From Enterobacillus tribolii (GTDB taxonomy: Bacteria > Pseudomonadota > Gammaproteobacteria > Enterobacterales > Enterobacteriaceae), in NCBI RefSeq assembly GCF_003363015.1, contig NZ_QRAP01000011.1, positions 62,001 through 126,000 on the forward strand: 64,000 nt of DNA, written 5' to 3'. A model generated the notes under the pieces. The model worked only from the letters and a program-made list of their open reading frames with translations, made no database searches and was not told the DNA's origin. The position numbers and the translations under genes were made by a program. This document shows, piece after piece, positions 8,712 through 17,887 of the stretch (positions are counted from its first letter, which is position 1; each line of letters begins with the position of its first letter).

Positions 8712-8757
8712 TTCGTTCTTAAATGACATGTTCCTGCGAGCGCGCAGGGGCAAAAAG

Positions 8758-8795
8758 ACGGGTATAGCGGGATGGGCCGCTATACCCGTTTGTTT
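8758..8795 (+). terminator. Terminator after pfkA
   Basis: A 13-bp perfect stem (ACGGGTATAGCGG and complement, 6-nt loop) is followed by TTGTTT, 46 bp after the pfkA stop. The remaining bases to sbp at 8995 hold only its promoter region; no gene is seen. Confidence 0.8.
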
Positions 8796-8994
8796 ACTGT
8801 AACAGATGCTTTTCCGTTGCTTCCCTTCTTCCCATCGACGCTACCTGCTGATATTTCTCGTTGCTGCTTTCCGGCTGATTAGTCAAAAACGGAATAAATA
8901 CGATTTTTTTATTCTTTAGCGACCGCGGCGCTTTCTGGCAGTCTCTTAATCAATCGCTTATCACAATAACGTTATGAGACTGGGGAAAATTGCT

Positions 8995-9984
8995 ATGCGT
9001 AAATGGGGTATCGGACTGTCATTGTTGTTGGTTGCTGGTGGTGCTTTGGCGAAGGATATTCAGTTGCTGAACGTGTCATACGATCCGACGCGCGAGCTGT
9101 ACCAGCAATACAACGCCGCATTCAGTCAGCACTGGAAGCAGGAAACCGGCGACACGGTAACCATTCGCCAGTCGCACGGCGGCTCCGGCAAACAGGCGAC
9201 ATCGGTGATTAACGGCATTGAGGCTGATGTGGTGACGCTGGCGCTGGCCTATGACGTTGATGCCATTGCCGAGCGCGGGCGAATTGATAAAAACTGGATC
9301 AAGCGTCTGCCGGATAACTCCGCACCTTACACGTCCACCATCGTTTTTCTGGTGCGTAAGGGAAACCCCAAGCAGATCCATGACTGGAACGATTTGATTA
9401 AGCCCGGTATTTCCGTGATCACCCCCAACCCGAAAACTTCCGGCGGCGCGCGCTGGAACTATCTGGGCGCCTGGGGTTACGCCCTGGACCAAAATAATAA
9501 CGACGCAGGCAAGGCGCAGGCATTCGTCAAAGCGCTGTATAAAAACGTAGAGGTGCTGGATTCCGGCGCTCGCGGGGCAACGAATACCTTTGTTGAACGC
9601 GGTATCGGCGACGTCCTGATCGCCTGGGAAAACGAAGCGCTGCTGGCGCTGCATGAGCTGGGTAAAGACAAGTTTGAGATTGTCACGCCGAGTGAGTCGG
9701 TTCTGGCGGAACCGACGGTGTCGGTGGTGGATAAGGTGGCGGACAAACGCGATACCCGTAAGGTGGCGGAGGCTTACCTGCAATACCTCTATTCGCCGGA
9801 AGGCCAGACGATTGCGGCAAAAAACTTTTATCGTCCGCGTGATGAAAAGATCGCCAAACAATTTTCCGCCCAGTTTCCGCAGCTGAAGCTGTTCACGGTG
9901 GATGAGAAATTCGGCGGATGGCAAAAAGCGCAGCAGGAACACTTCGCGACGGGTGGGATCTTCGATCAGATTACGCAACGCTGA
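8995..9984 (+). CDS. sbp: Periplasmic sulfate-binding protein
   Basis: 329-residue precursor of the sulfate-binding protein for the CysUWA ABC importer. A Sec signal peptide (MRKWG, hydrophobic core, cleavage near GALA-KD) is followed by [13 protein letters not shown], the signature of Sbp/CysP, and by SHGGSGKQ, a sulfate-liganding loop. The transporter subunits are not in this window. I place the start at ATG 8995 after GGGGA, since the upstream ATG at 8974 would add charged residues before the signal. Expression is probably under CysB as in E. coli (knowledge, no site identified). Confidence 0.95.
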   Translation: MRKWGIGLSLLLVAGGALAKDIQLLNVSYDPTRELYQQYNAAFSQHWKQETGDTVTIRQSHGGSGKQATSVINGIEADVVTLALAYDVDAIAERGRIDKNWIKRLPDNSAPYTSTIVFLVRKGNPKQIHDWNDLIKPGISVITPNPKTSGGARWNYLGAWGYALDQNNNDAGKAQAFVKALYKNVEVLDSGARGATNTFVERGIGDVLIAWENEALLALHELGKDKFEIVTPSESVLAEPTVSVVDKVADKRDTRKVAEAYLQYLYSPEGQTIAAKNFYRPRDEKIAKQFSAQFPQLKLFTVDEKFGGWQKAQQEHFATGGIFDQITQR

Positions 9985-10012
9985 TCCGTCACTGATAACA
10001 CCCTGTAAACGC

Positions 10013-10037
10013 AAACACCGCCGGGAAGGCGGTGTTT
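10013..10037. terminator. Bidirectional terminator between sbp and tpiA
   Basis: AAACACCGCC pairs perfectly with GGCGGTGTTT around a GGGAA loop, giving a stem flanked by A and T on both sides between the convergent sbp and tpiA genes. Confidence 0.8.
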
Positions 10038-10062
10038 GTCATTCCGATCATCCAGGCGGTGA

Positions 10063-10833
10063 TCAGGCTTTGTGTTTGGCTTGCGCCGCAGCTTTAACGA
10101 TTACCGCGAAGGCATCAGCCTTCAGGGAAGCGCCGCCGACCAGGGCGCCGTCGATATCCGGCTGGGTGAACAGTTCCGCCGCGTTAGATGCGTTAACGGA
10201 GCCGCCGTACTGGATAATGACGCTTGCCGCCGCTTCCGCGTTATGTTTGGCAATGTGGTCACGGATAAATTTATGCACGGCCTGTGCCTGCGCAGGCGTT
10301 GCGGATTTGCCGGTGCCGATGGCCCAAACGGGTTCGTAGGCGATAACGGTATCTTTAAAGACCTGAGCGCCCATGGTTTTCAGCACGGCGTCCAGCTGGC
10401 GGGCGCACACTTCTTCGGTTTTTCCGGCCGCGTTTTCTGCTTCGGTTTCACCGATGCACAGTACCGGAACCAGGCCGGCTTCTTTGATTACGGCGAATTT
10501 CTCGGCGATGAACTCATCACTCTCTTTGTGATAAGTACGACGCTCGGAGTGACCGATGATGACGTATTTGGTGCCAACGTCCTTCAGCATTTCAACGGAG
10601 GTTTCACCGGTGAAAGCCCCGGAAACGTTGGTGCCGGTGTCCTGGGCGCCCAGCGCGATGCGGCTGCCGGCCAGTTCATGTTTGGCCATGTCCAGATAAA
10701 TGGCCGGCGGCGCGATTGCGACTTCACAACCGGCAACGGTGCTGACTTCGTTGCGCAGCGCAGCGATCAGCTCGTGAACCATATGGCGGCTGCCGTTCAG
10801 CTTCCAGTTACCCATGACTAATGGATGACGCAT
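10063..10833 (-). CDS. tpiA: Triose-phosphate isomerase
   Basis: 256-residue TIM-barrel enzyme interconverting dihydroxyacetone phosphate and glyceraldehyde-3-phosphate in glycolysis and gluconeogenesis. NWKLNG near residue 10 holds the catalytic Lys, IIGHSERR near 95 the catalytic His, and [12 protein letters not shown] near 167 the general-base Glu and flexible loop 6. The start is ATG 10833 ([11 protein letters not shown]), preceded by GGAGGA; the longer frame upstream is unsupported. The reaction also links the nearby glycerol and sulfoquinovose routes, both of which deliver DHAP. Confidence 0.98.
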   Translation of the reverse strand: MRHPLVMGNWKLNGSRHMVHELIAALRNEVSTVAGCEVAIAPPAIYLDMAKHELAGSRIALGAQDTGTNVSGAFTGETSVEMLKDVGTKYVIIGHSERRTYHKESDEFIAEKFAVIKEAGLVPVLCIGETEAENAAGKTEEVCARQLDAVLKTMGAQVFKDTVIAYEPVWAIGTGKSATPAQAQAVHKFIRDHIAKHNAEAAASVIIQYGGSVNASNAAELFTQPDIDGALVGGASLKADAFAVIVKAAAQAKHKA

Positions 10834-10956
10834 TTTATTTCCTCCGCTTCGGGAACGTGTATTCGTAAAAAGTGACTGCCCTGTCGGCATGATGCATGCA
10901 GAGCAGTATAGGAACTTAATCTGTTCTGAATATTGCCTTCCATCATGAAACGTTGT

Positions 10957-11568
10957 TTAACCCGCGTTTCCGGATAGAGACAGCTTAATCGGTTCAACAG
11001 CGAAAGTAACACCTTTTTCTCCATTATCTGACACGACATAGCGCAGTGCGCCGTCAGTCACGGAGAAGTAACGCCGGCCTTTACCTGCCTCCAGCAATTT
11101 CATCACTTTAGCCACACTTTGCTCCGGCGTCATGGCGGTTGCGAACTCACGCATGATGGCGGCCATATAGTTGACGGCCAGCGTCCGCGACGACTTATCG
11201 TCGTCGCCGGGAGAGAGATAGGTGAGCTGGAGGCTTTTGATCTTCCCGGTGCCTTTCTCCAACGCCACCGAAGAGTATAGCGTTTCATCAATCTTGACGG
11301 CGGCGCGGGTAATGCTGGTTTCCTCTCCGCTGAGTGAAATGGCGCGGTACTCGCCGATGGGCAGGGTGGGATTATCCTGATTGTATCGGGCGCGGAATTT
11401 TACCAGCGTCAGATCGAAGGTTGGCGCGTTAGGCAGCAGATAAGGTGCGGTCGCCGGCTCATTTTGTACGGTGTGGCCCGGATCGTGGCCGATACTCTCC
11501 TCTGCCGGAGCGGGGGCGCTGACCGACAAGAGCATCAGGGAAAGAGCGGCACAGAGGATTTTCATCAT
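10957..11568 (-). CDS. yiiQ: YiiQ, DUF1454 periplasmic protein
   Basis: 203 residues with a Sec signal peptide (MMKILCAALSLMLLS, probable cleavage after APAPA). The conserved parts TAPYLLPNAPTFDLTLVKFR and GALRYVVSDNGEKG-FAVEPIKL match E. coli YiiQ, a conserved protein of unknown function encoded next to tpiA. No catalytic motif is apparent. The ribosome site is weak, and either of the two adjacent ATGs (11568, 11565) could serve. Confidence 0.88.
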   Translation of the reverse strand: MMKILCAALSLMLLSVSAPAPAEESIGHDPGHTVQNEPATAPYLLPNAPTFDLTLVKFRARYNQDNPTLPIGEYRAISLSGEETSITRAAVKIDETLYSSVALEKGTGKIKSLQLTYLSPGDDDKSSRTLAVNYMAAIMREFATAMTPEQSVAKVMKLLEAGKGRRYFSVTDGALRYVVSDNGEKGVTFAVEPIKLSLSGNAG

Positions 11569-11752
11569 TATTTTTGCATGATTAGCGTTTTCCGGTTAAC
11601 TGATTAAAGCGTTTTCGGGGGGCGCTTGTCAAAATTGACCGCCGAATTTTCCCGCTGCGGCGGGATCGGGTAAACTCCGCGCGATCCTGACGAAAAATTT
11701 TGGCGAAATCATCACGTTCAGGCACAACTTATGGGTAACAGCGGGGAAAGTC

Positions 11753-12184
11753 ATGACCCTCCAGCAATGGTGTTTTTCTTTTCGCGGCCGGATTGGGCGG
11801 CGGGACTTTTGGATCTGGGTTTTGGCCTGGATGGTGCTAATGACGGCCGCATTCGCACTGGCGCAATACCAACTGATTTCCATGCAGTCGGCGGCTTTTT
11901 TCCTGGTGTTTCTGCTGTGGCCGACGACAGCGGTACTGGCGAAACGTCTGCACGATCGCGGTAAGTCCGGCTGGTGGGGATTGTTGCTGGTGGTTGCCTG
12001 GCTGATGATGGCGGGCAATTGGGGCATGCTGGCGCCGATTTGGCAATGGGGGATCGGGCGTTTTATTCCGACGCTGATATTGGTGATGATGGCGATCGAC
12101 TGCGGTGCGTTTTTGGGCACTCAGGGCGAAAATCGCTTCGGCAAAGAAACCGAAACAGTAAATTTCCGCGGGCGCGGCGCGTAG
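11753..12184 (+). CDS. yiiR: YiiR, DUF805 inner-membrane protein
   Basis: 143 residues with about four membrane helices. The N-terminal FRGRIGRRDFW motif and the central WPTTAVLAKRLHDRGKSGWW motif define DUF805. The C-terminal GTQGENRFGKET resembles E. coli YiiR. Function is unknown; the family are small membrane proteins. ATG 11753 follows GGGGAAAG. It is divergent from yiiQ and convergent with fpr, the same arrangement as E. coli. Confidence 0.88.
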   Translation: MTLQQWCFSFRGRIGRRDFWIWVLAWMVLMTAAFALAQYQLISMQSAAFFLVFLLWPTTAVLAKRLHDRGKSGWWGLLLVVAWLMMAGNWGMLAPIWQWGIGRFIPTLILVMMAIDCGAFLGTQGENRFGKETETVNFRGRGA

Positions 12185-12206
12185 CCACGCCGCGCCCTGA
12201 AATCGT

Positions 12207-12953
12207 TTACCAGTAATGCTCGCTGGTAATATGGCCCGGCTTGCGGCGCAGGTGTTTGCGCATCTGGCGGGTTTCTTTCAGTACCTGCTGCGTATCGCGC
12301 ACCATTTCCGGGTTGCCGCACAGCATCACATGGCTGTGTTCCGCCGAGATCGTCAGCCCGACGGCGGCTTCCAGTTCACCTTGTTCAATCAGCGCCGGAA
12401 TGCGTCCGGTCAGCGATCCGGCCGCGTCTTCGCGGCTGACGACGGTCTGGATGCGCAGTTTGCCCTGGTAGCGCTGTTGCAGGCTTTGCATCAGCGGCAG
12501 GTAGCTCAGATCGCGCGCATAGCGCGCCGCATGTACCAGCACGATGTTCTCGAAACGATCGAGATCGCGTCCTTCCTGCAAAATAGAAAGATAAGGGCCA
12601 AGGGCGGTGCCGGTTGCCAGCATCCACAGGGTCTGGCTGTCCGGCACTTCCTCAAGGACGAAGAAACCGGCGGCTTCTTCAGTGATTAACAGCGAATCCC
12701 CGGCTTGCAGCGCATGCAGGCGGGGACTTAACTTACCGTCAGGTACGGTAACCAGATAAAACTCGAGATCATTGTCACCGGGCGCATTAACGTAGGAATA
12801 AGCGCGCTGGACGCGCTCGCCACCGATATCCATTCCCAGCTTGGCAAACTGCCCCGCGGTGAAAGGGCGCACCGGCGCCTGTAAGGTAATGCTGAACAAA
12901 TTATCGGTCCAGTGTCGGACCTGAGTGATGTTGCCCGTGACCCATTCGGCCAT
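12207..12953 (-). CDS. fpr: Ferredoxin/flavodoxin-NADP+ reductase
   Basis: 248-residue FAD enzyme moving electrons between NADPH and flavodoxin or ferredoxin, supporting radical-SAM enzymes, Fe-S repair and superoxide defence. The FAD motif RAYSYVNAP is near residue 50, the NADP-binding ATGTALGPYLSIL near 115, and HVMLCGNPEMV near 215; the C-terminal aromatic Trp is the stacking residue usual in bacterial Fpr. Start ATG 12953 follows GGGAG. It begins two bases after the stop of an Fe-S type regulator (12956), so both are on one transcript. In E. coli fpr is instead a SoxS target standing alone. Confidence 0.95.
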   Translation of the reverse strand: MAEWVTGNITQVRHWTDNLFSITLQAPVRPFTAGQFAKLGMDIGGERVQRAYSYVNAPGDNDLEFYLVTVPDGKLSPRLHALQAGDSLLITEEAAGFFVLEEVPDSQTLWMLATGTALGPYLSILQEGRDLDRFENIVLVHAARYARDLSYLPLMQSLQQRYQGKLRIQTVVSREDAAGSLTGRIPALIEQGELEAAVGLTISAEHSHVMLCGNPEMVRDTQQVLKETRQMRKHLRRKPGHITSEHYW

Positions 12954-12955
12954 AT

Positions 12956-13579
12956 CTATTGCTCCCGTGGAGTGATGCGGTATGCACAACGGCGTGATCC
13001 GGCAATGATATGCTCGATACGTTCAATTTGGTAGTTCGGGCCTAACAAACGTCCCAGCAGTTTAAGCTCCGAGTTACATAAATGCCCGCAGGTGGTGGCC
13101 GCCACGCCGATCGGACAGTGGTTTTCTACCAAAATGCAGGCGCCGTCGCTGGTTTCCAGATCGGCCATATAGCCGTCGTTCTGGCGCAGACGGGCCAGCG
13201 CCTGGAAACGCTCCGTGCCTTCGGGGTATTTTTTCAGTTCCTCGGCGTAACGCTGGTAGAGATCGTTTTCGCGTACGTCAATCAGGCGTTCGACGCCTTC
13301 GTCCCCGAAAAGTTTATTGGCAGCATTCAGCAGGACGCGTGAAAGGTCCTGATGCCTGTCGGGAAATTGCGCATGCCCTTTGCTGGTCAGCGACCAATAA
13401 CGCGTGGGGCGTCCGACCTTGGTGCGGGACTCCTCGTAGCAAACCAGCTCGCGCTGCTCCAACTGCTGGAGGTGCTGACGAATTCCCATCGTGGTAATGG
13501 AAATACGATCGGCCAGCATTTTGGCTGACTGGGGTCCCAGGCTTTTCAATTGCAACAAAATCAATTCTGGTGTCTTCAT
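12956..13579 (-). CDS. SufR-like helix-turn-helix regulator with cysteine cluster
   Basis: 207 residues. The N-terminal winged helix (ILLQLKSLGPQSAKMLADRISITTMGIRQHLQQLE, then GRPTRYWSLTSKGHAQFP) is of the ArsR/DeoR-like type seen in SufR. The C-terminal half has Cys148, Cys155, Cys164, Cys168 and Cys198 in a pattern like the iron-sulfur ligands of SufR, so an Fe-S sensing regulator is likely. I choose ATG 13579 because AGGAC lies 8 bp upstream; a GTG at 13585 is also in frame. It is transcribed with fpr, suggesting that reductant supply is tuned to Fe-S or redox state. The true ligand is unproven. Confidence 0.78.
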   Translation of the reverse strand: MKTPELILLQLKSLGPQSAKMLADRISITTMGIRQHLQQLEQRELVCYEESRTKVGRPTRYWSLTSKGHAQFPDRHQDLSRVLLNAANKLFGDEGVERLIDVRENDLYQRYAEELKKYPEGTERFQALARLRQNDGYMADLETSDGACILVENHCPIGVAATTCGHLCNSELKLLGRLLGPNYQIERIEHIIAGSRRCAYRITPREQ

Positions 13580-13618
13580 GCACACTAGTCCTTGTGGTGG
13601 TATGTATTAGAGTTCTTA

Positions 13619-13635
13619 TATTCATTTGGTGAATA
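13619..13635. promoter_or_regulatory. Palindrome upstream of the SufR-like gene
   Basis: TATTCATTTGGTGAATA is a perfect 6-5-6 inverted repeat 40 bp upstream of the regulator start, in its own promoter region. It is a good candidate operator for autoregulation of the regulator-fpr unit. Confidence 0.45.
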
Positions 13636-13797
13636 AATTAATATGTGCTGCTCCTTTACGCTTTTTGTAGTGATTTTCGCTACTGTCAGCGCGGCTTTAC
13701 ATACCTGGCACTAAAAGGTGTCAATAGAAAGCGGGATAAAATCCTGTAGGAAATAGCAGGAGAAATTTATTCTGTTACATTATGCCCGAATATATAA

Positions 13798-13822
13798 CTT
13801 GATATATCTGACTGATATCAAG
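13798..13822. promoter_or_regulatory. Inverted repeat upstream of emrD
   Basis: CTTGATAT and ATATCAAG form an 8-9-8 inverted repeat about 50 bp before emrD, followed by a T-rich run. It could be an operator for emrD or a hairpin ending an upstream transcript. Its sequence differs from the palindrome at 13619. Confidence 0.3.
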
Positions 13823-13869
13823 ACTACGATTTTTTTTGCTAAAAAAATAGACACCGCCTACATAATATA

Positions 13870-15054
13870 ATGAGAAGACTAGAAAATTTTCACCTGCTGA
13901 TCATGTTGATTTTGCTTGTGGCCGTCGGACAAATGGCGCAGACCATCTATGTTCCCTCTATCGCGGACATGGCAAAAGACCTGAACGTACGTACCGGTGC
14001 TGTTCAGCGCGTTATGGCGGCCTATTTACTGACGTATGGCGCCTCACAGCTTTTTTACGGCCCCCTTTCCGATCGTGTGGGGCGCCGGCCGGTGATCTTG
14101 CTGGGCATGGTTATCTTCATGGCCGGCGCGACGCTGGCGCTGCTGGCGCCGAACCTGCATACGCTGGTGGCGGCGAATGCGTTACAGGGGCTGGGAACCG
14201 GCGTTGCCGGCGTGATGGCGCGCACGATGCCGCGCGATCTCTATTCGGGAACGTCCCTGCGTTATGCCAACAGCCTGCTGAACATGGGCATTTTGGTCAG
14301 CCCGTTGCTGGCGCCGCTGATCGGCGGCGTGCTGGATGCCGCCATCAACTGGCGTGCCTGTTATGCGTTTTTACTGCTGTTATGCGCCGGCGTGGCGTTT
14401 TCCATGTATCGCTGGCTGCCGGAAACCCGCCCGGTTCAGACCGAACGGCGAAAAATGCTGACCAGCTACCGGACGCTGCTGGGCAACGGCGCTTTCAGCT
14501 GCTATCTGGTGATGCTGATTGGCGGGCTGGCCGGGGTGGCGGTGTTTGAAGCCTGCGCCGGCGTGCTGCTGGGCGGCGTACTGGGGCTGAGCGGCGTGGT
14601 GGTCAGCGTGCTGTTCATCTTGCCGGTGCCGGCGGCTTTCTTCGGCGCCTGGTATGCCGGGCGGCAGGGGAAAAGCTTTTCTACGCTGATGTGGCATGCG
14701 GTGACGTGCTGCCTGCTGGCCGGCGCGCTGATGTGGATACCTTCCTGGTTTGACATCATGAATATCTGGACGCTGATCGTGCCCGCAGCACTGTTCTTCT
14801 TCGGCGCCGGCATGCTGTTTCCGCTGGCGACCACCGGGGCGATGGAGCCGTTCCCGTTTTTGGCCGGTGCGGCCGGGGCATTGGTAGGCGGATTACAAAA
14901 CGTCGGCTCGGGCGCGATGGCCTGGTTCTCCGCGACGTTGCCGCAAACCGGCCAGTTCAGCGTGGGGATGCTGATGAGCGCGATGGCGGTGATGATTTTG
15001 CTGTGCTGGCTGCCGCTGGCGCATAAGATGCAGCACCAGGGGCATGCGGTTTAG
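13870..15054 (+). CDS. emrD: Multidrug efflux MFS transporter EmrD
   Basis: 394-residue major facilitator of the DHA1 drug:H+ antiporter group, with twelve predicted membrane helices. It matches E. coli EmrD along its length: VGQMAQTIYVPSIADMA at the first helix, the motif-A loop GPLSDRVGRRPV near residue 70, and LLNMGILVSPLLAPLIGG in the fifth helix (motif C region). EmrD exports uncouplers and amphipathic compounds. It keeps the emrD name from E. coli, where it lies elsewhere, so its position between fpr and glpX is a lineage trait. ATG 13870 has no clear ribosome site. Confidence 0.92.
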   Translation: MRRLENFHLLIMLILLVAVGQMAQTIYVPSIADMAKDLNVRTGAVQRVMAAYLLTYGASQLFYGPLSDRVGRRPVILLGMVIFMAGATLALLAPNLHTLVAANALQGLGTGVAGVMARTMPRDLYSGTSLRYANSLLNMGILVSPLLAPLIGGVLDAAINWRACYAFLLLLCAGVAFSMYRWLPETRPVQTERRKMLTSYRTLLGNGAFSCYLVMLIGGLAGVAVFEACAGVLLGGVLGLSGVVVSVLFILPVPAAFFGAWYAGRQGKSFSTLMWHAVTCCLLAGALMWIPSWFDIMNIWTLIVPAALFFFGAGMLFPLATTGAMEPFPFLAGAAGALVGGLQNVGSGAMAWFSATLPQTGQFSVGMLMSAMAVMILLCWLPLAHKMQHQGHAV

Positions 15055-15072
15055 GCCTTGCCGGAAGATATG

Positions 15073-15108
15073 AAAAAAACCAGCGGGTTTGACGCCGCTG
15101 GTTTTTTT
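15073..15108. terminator. Bidirectional terminator between emrD and glpX
   Basis: An A-tract, the stem CCAGCGG/CCGCTGG with an 8-nt loop, and a T-tract lie between the convergent emrD and glpX, so it can end both transcripts. Confidence 0.85.
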
Positions 15109-15123
15109 GTTTCTGCGGAGGAA

Positions 15124-16134
15124 TCAGAGAATGATTTCACCGATTTGCGGATCTTTGCGGTCAAGATAATGGGTGGAGCGGATGCGGCGGATGGTGCGTG
15201 ACTTGCCGCGGATCAGCAGCGTTTCCGTAGTGGCGATGTTGCCTTTACGGTAGATGCCGTCCAGCAGATCGCCTTTGGTGATGCCGGTGGCGGAAAATAT
15301 CACGTTGTCATTACGCGCCATGTCGCCCAACAGCAGCACTTTGCCTGCCTCAATACCCATTTGCGCGCAGCGCGCCAGCTCCTGCTCGCCGATCGCGCGG
15401 TTGGCCGGGGTATCTCCCTTGACCTGGTGACGGGGCAGCAAACGGCCCTGCATGTCGCCGTCCAGCGCGCGGATCACCGCAGCGGACACCACGCCCTCCG
15501 GCGCGCCGCCGATGCCGTACATCACATCCACTTCGCTTTCCGGCATGCAGGTCAGGATAGAGGCGGCGACGTCGCCGTCAGGAATGGCGAACACCTTCAC
15601 GCCCAGCGTCTGCATGTCGCCGATCATGGCGTCATGGCGCGGCTTCGCCAGCGTAATCACGGTCAGCTCCGTCAACGGCTTGCCGAGTCGCGCAGCGATA
15701 TTACGCAGGTTTTCGGCCAGCGGCAGATTCATGTCGATCACGCCTTTGGCCTGCGGGCCGACTACCAGCTTCTCCATATACATATCCGGGGCGCGCAGGA
15801 AGGTGCCTTTGTCGCCCACCGCCATCACCGCCAGGGCATTGGCCTGGCCCATCGCAGTCATGCGGGTGCCTTCGATGGGATCGACGGCGATATCGACCTG
15901 ATCGCCGGAGCCGGAGCCGACCTTCTCGCCGATGTACAGCATCGGCGCTTCATCGATCTCGCCTTCGCCGATGACGATTTCACCGGCGATATTGACCTGG
16001 TTGAGCATAATGCGCATGGCGTTGACCGCCGCGCCGTCGGCGGCGTTTTTGTCGCCGCGTCCGAGCCACTTGTAGCCGGCCAGCGCCGCCGCTTCGGTGA
16101 CGCGGGAAAATTCGATGGCTAATTCGCGTTTCAT
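15124..16134 (-). CDS. glpX: Fructose-1,6-bisphosphatase class II
   Basis: 336-residue metal-dependent phosphatase of gluconeogenesis, converting fructose-1,6-bisphosphate to fructose-6-phosphate. GEGEIDEAPMLYIGE holds metal-binding acidic residues, and VDPIEGT near residue 85 is the inositol-phosphatase-like motif. Length matches E. coli GlpX. Start ATG 16134 (MKRELAIEFSRV) fits the family, although the ribosome site is weak; upstream in-frame codons lack support. It lies downstream of glpK but a terminator sits between them (16247-16274), so it may have its own promoter in 16135-16245. Confidence 0.95.
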   Translation of the reverse strand: MKRELAIEFSRVTEAAALAGYKWLGRGDKNAADGAAVNAMRIMLNQVNIAGEIVIGEGEIDEAPMLYIGEKVGSGSGDQVDIAVDPIEGTRMTAMGQANALAVMAVGDKGTFLRAPDMYMEKLVVGPQAKGVIDMNLPLAENLRNIAARLGKPLTELTVITLAKPRHDAMIGDMQTLGVKVFAIPDGDVAASILTCMPESEVDVMYGIGGAPEGVVSAAVIRALDGDMQGRLLPRHQVKGDTPANRAIGEQELARCAQMGIEAGKVLLLGDMARNDNVIFSATGITKGDLLDGIYRKGNIATTETLLIRGKSRTIRRIRSTHYLDRKDPQIGEIIL

Positions 16135-16246
16135 GAGGAACCCGTGGAACAGAATGGAAAAAGTGATGGGCCGGGATTCTACCACAAGGGGAAAGAACGG
16201 CCGCACAAAAATGGAACGAGGGCCTGAATGATGACGCGCCAGGAAT

Positions 16247-16274
16247 AAAAAAAGGCCGGGTTTCAACCCGGCCT
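16247..16274 (-). terminator. Terminator after glpK
   Basis: On the minus strand a 9-bp GC-rich stem (AGGCCGGGT and complement, 4-nt loop) is followed by seven Ts, 25 bp past the glpK stop. It would separate glpFK from glpX, or attenuate read-through. Confidence 0.85.
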
Positions 16275-16298
16275 CTGCGTTTTCAGCCACTCCGGGCG

Positions 16299-17807
16299 TT
16301 AGTCGTGATCTTCCCACGCCTGAGCGCGCGCCACGGCTTTTTTCCAGCCGCTGTAGCGGTAGTTACGCTCGGTGGTTTCGATGCCGGGGCGGAACTCCCG
16401 CTCAATGGCCGCTTTGCTGCGCAGCTCTTCCAGGTCGCTCCAGTAACCGACGGCAAGACCGGCCAGATAGGCCGCGCCCAGCGCGGTAACTTCGCGGACT
16501 TCGGGGCGCTCGACGCGGGTGCCCAGAATGTCGGACTGGAACTGCATCAGGAAGTTGTTGGCTACCGCGCCGCCGTCAACGCGCAGCGATTGCAGGCGGG
16601 TGTTGGCGTCGGCCTGCATGGCGTCCAGCACGTCGCGGGTCTGATAGGCGATGGACTCCAGCGTGGCGCGGATGATGTGATTGCTGTTTACCCCGCGCGT
16701 CAGGCCGAAGATCGCGCCGCGGGCGTAGGGGTCCCAGTACGGGGCGCCCAGGCCGGTGAAGGCAGGCACGACGTAAACGCCGTTGCTGTCTTTCACTTTG
16801 GTGGCGAAGTATTCGGAGTCTGCGGCGTCGTTAATCAGCTTCAATTCGTCGCGCAGCCATTGAATGGACGCGCCGCCGATAAAGACCGCGCCTTCCAGCG
16901 CGTAGTTGACTTCACCGCGCGGGCCGCAGGCAATGGTGGTCAGCAGGCCGTGCTGCGACTGCACCGCTTCGGTGCCGGTATTCATCAGCAGGAAGCAGCC
17001 GGTGCCATAGGTGTTTTTCGCCATGCCGGGCTGAACGCACAGCTGGCCGTAAAGCGCCGCCTGCTGGTCGCCCGCGATGCCGGCGATGGGAATACGGGTG
17101 CCGCCCTTACCGCCGATGTTGGTTTGTCCATACACTTCAGACGAAGGGCGAACCTTCGGCAGCATGGCGCGCGGAATGTCCAGCACCTGCAGCATACGCT
17201 CGTCCCAGTCCAGCTCGTGGATGTTGAACAGCATGGTACGCGAGGCGTTGGTGTAATCGGTAACGTGAACGCGGCCCTGGGTCATTTTCCACACCAGCCA
17301 GGTGTCCACGGTGCCGAACAGCAGTTCGCCGCGCTTGGCGCGTTCACGCGCGCCCTCAACGTGATCCAGAATCCACTTCACCTTGGTGCCGGAGAAGTAA
17401 GGGTCGACGACCAGGCCGGTGTTGTGGCGGATGTACTCTTCCAGCCCGTCTTTTTTCAGTTGCTCGCAGATGTCCGCGGTGCGGCGGCACTGCCAGACAA
17501 TAGCGTTGTAGATCGGTTTACCGGTTTCACGCTCCCAGACGATGGTGGTTTCCCGCTGGTTGGTGATGCCGATGCCGGCGATTTGGTCGGAACTGATATC
17601 CGCCTTGGCCAGCACTTCTACCAGCGTGGAACTCTGCGTCGCCCAAATCTCCATCGGGTCGTGTTCAACCCAGCCCGCTTTGGGGTAGATTTGCGTGAAC
17701 TCTCGTTGTGAAACGCTGATGATATTGGCGTCGTGGTCAAGCACCACGGCACGTGAGCTGGTGGTTCCCTGATCGAGCGCGACAATGTATTTCTTTTCTG
17801 TCGTCAT
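16299..17807 (-). CDS. glpK: Glycerol kinase
   Basis: 502-residue FGGY-family kinase, glycerol + ATP to glycerol-3-phosphate; same length as E. coli Glp[12 protein letters not shown] at 10-20 is the phosphate-binding loop; GWVEHDP, the glycerol-site NQRETT and [11 protein letters not shown] follow in order; the FGGY signature is around [11 protein letters not shown]. The cytosolic enzyme traps glycerol entering through GlpF and is feedback-inhibited by fructose-1,6-bisphosphate and by unphosphorylated EIIA-Glc in E. coli. It lies 80 bp after glpF, with a hairpin in that gap. Confidence 0.98.
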   Translation of the reverse strand: MTTEKKYIVALDQGTTSSRAVVLDHDANIISVSQREFTQIYPKAGWVEHDPMEIWATQSSTLVEVLAKADISSDQIAGIGITNQRETTIVWERETGKPIYNAIVWQCRRTADICEQLKKDGLEEYIRHNTGLVVDPYFSGTKVKWILDHVEGARERAKRGELLFGTVDTWLVWKMTQGRVHVTDYTNASRTMLFNIHELDWDERMLQVLDIPRAMLPKVRPSSEVYGQTNIGGKGGTRIPIAGIAGDQQAALYGQLCVQPGMAKNTYGTGCFLLMNTGTEAVQSQHGLLTTIACGPRGEVNYALEGAVFIGGASIQWLRDELKLINDAADSEYFATKVKDSNGVYVVPAFTGLGAPYWDPYARGAIFGLTRGVNSNHIIRATLESIAYQTRDVLDAMQADANTRLQSLRVDGGAVANNFLMQFQSDILGTRVERPEVREVTALGAAYLAGLAVGYWSDLEELRSKAAIEREFRPGIETTERNYRYSGWKKAVARAQAWEDHD

Positions 17808-17843
17808 AACGGTAATCCTGCAAATGAATAGGCAAAACGAATA

Positions 17844-17882
17844 ACTAAAAAAATAATAGCCGACGGTCAGTGCCGCCGGCTA
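17844..17882 (-). terminator. Intercistronic hairpin between glpF and glpK
   Basis: A 10-bp stem with one wobble (TAGCCGGCGG and partner, 6-nt loop on the minus strand) is followed by an AT-run rich in T. It looks like an attenuating terminator directly after glpF that would lower glpK expression relative to glpF, or stabilise the glpF message. Confidence 0.6.
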
Positions 17883-17887
17883 CGGGA

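Noticed and set aside
16305-16314. GTGATCTTCC repeat of the selC 3' end
   Set aside because: Only ten bases match and they lie inside glpK, so it is chance and not an attachment site.
16305-17711. 468-residue open frame antisense to glpK
   Set aside because: Exact shadow of glycerol kinase; no ribosome site or family motif.
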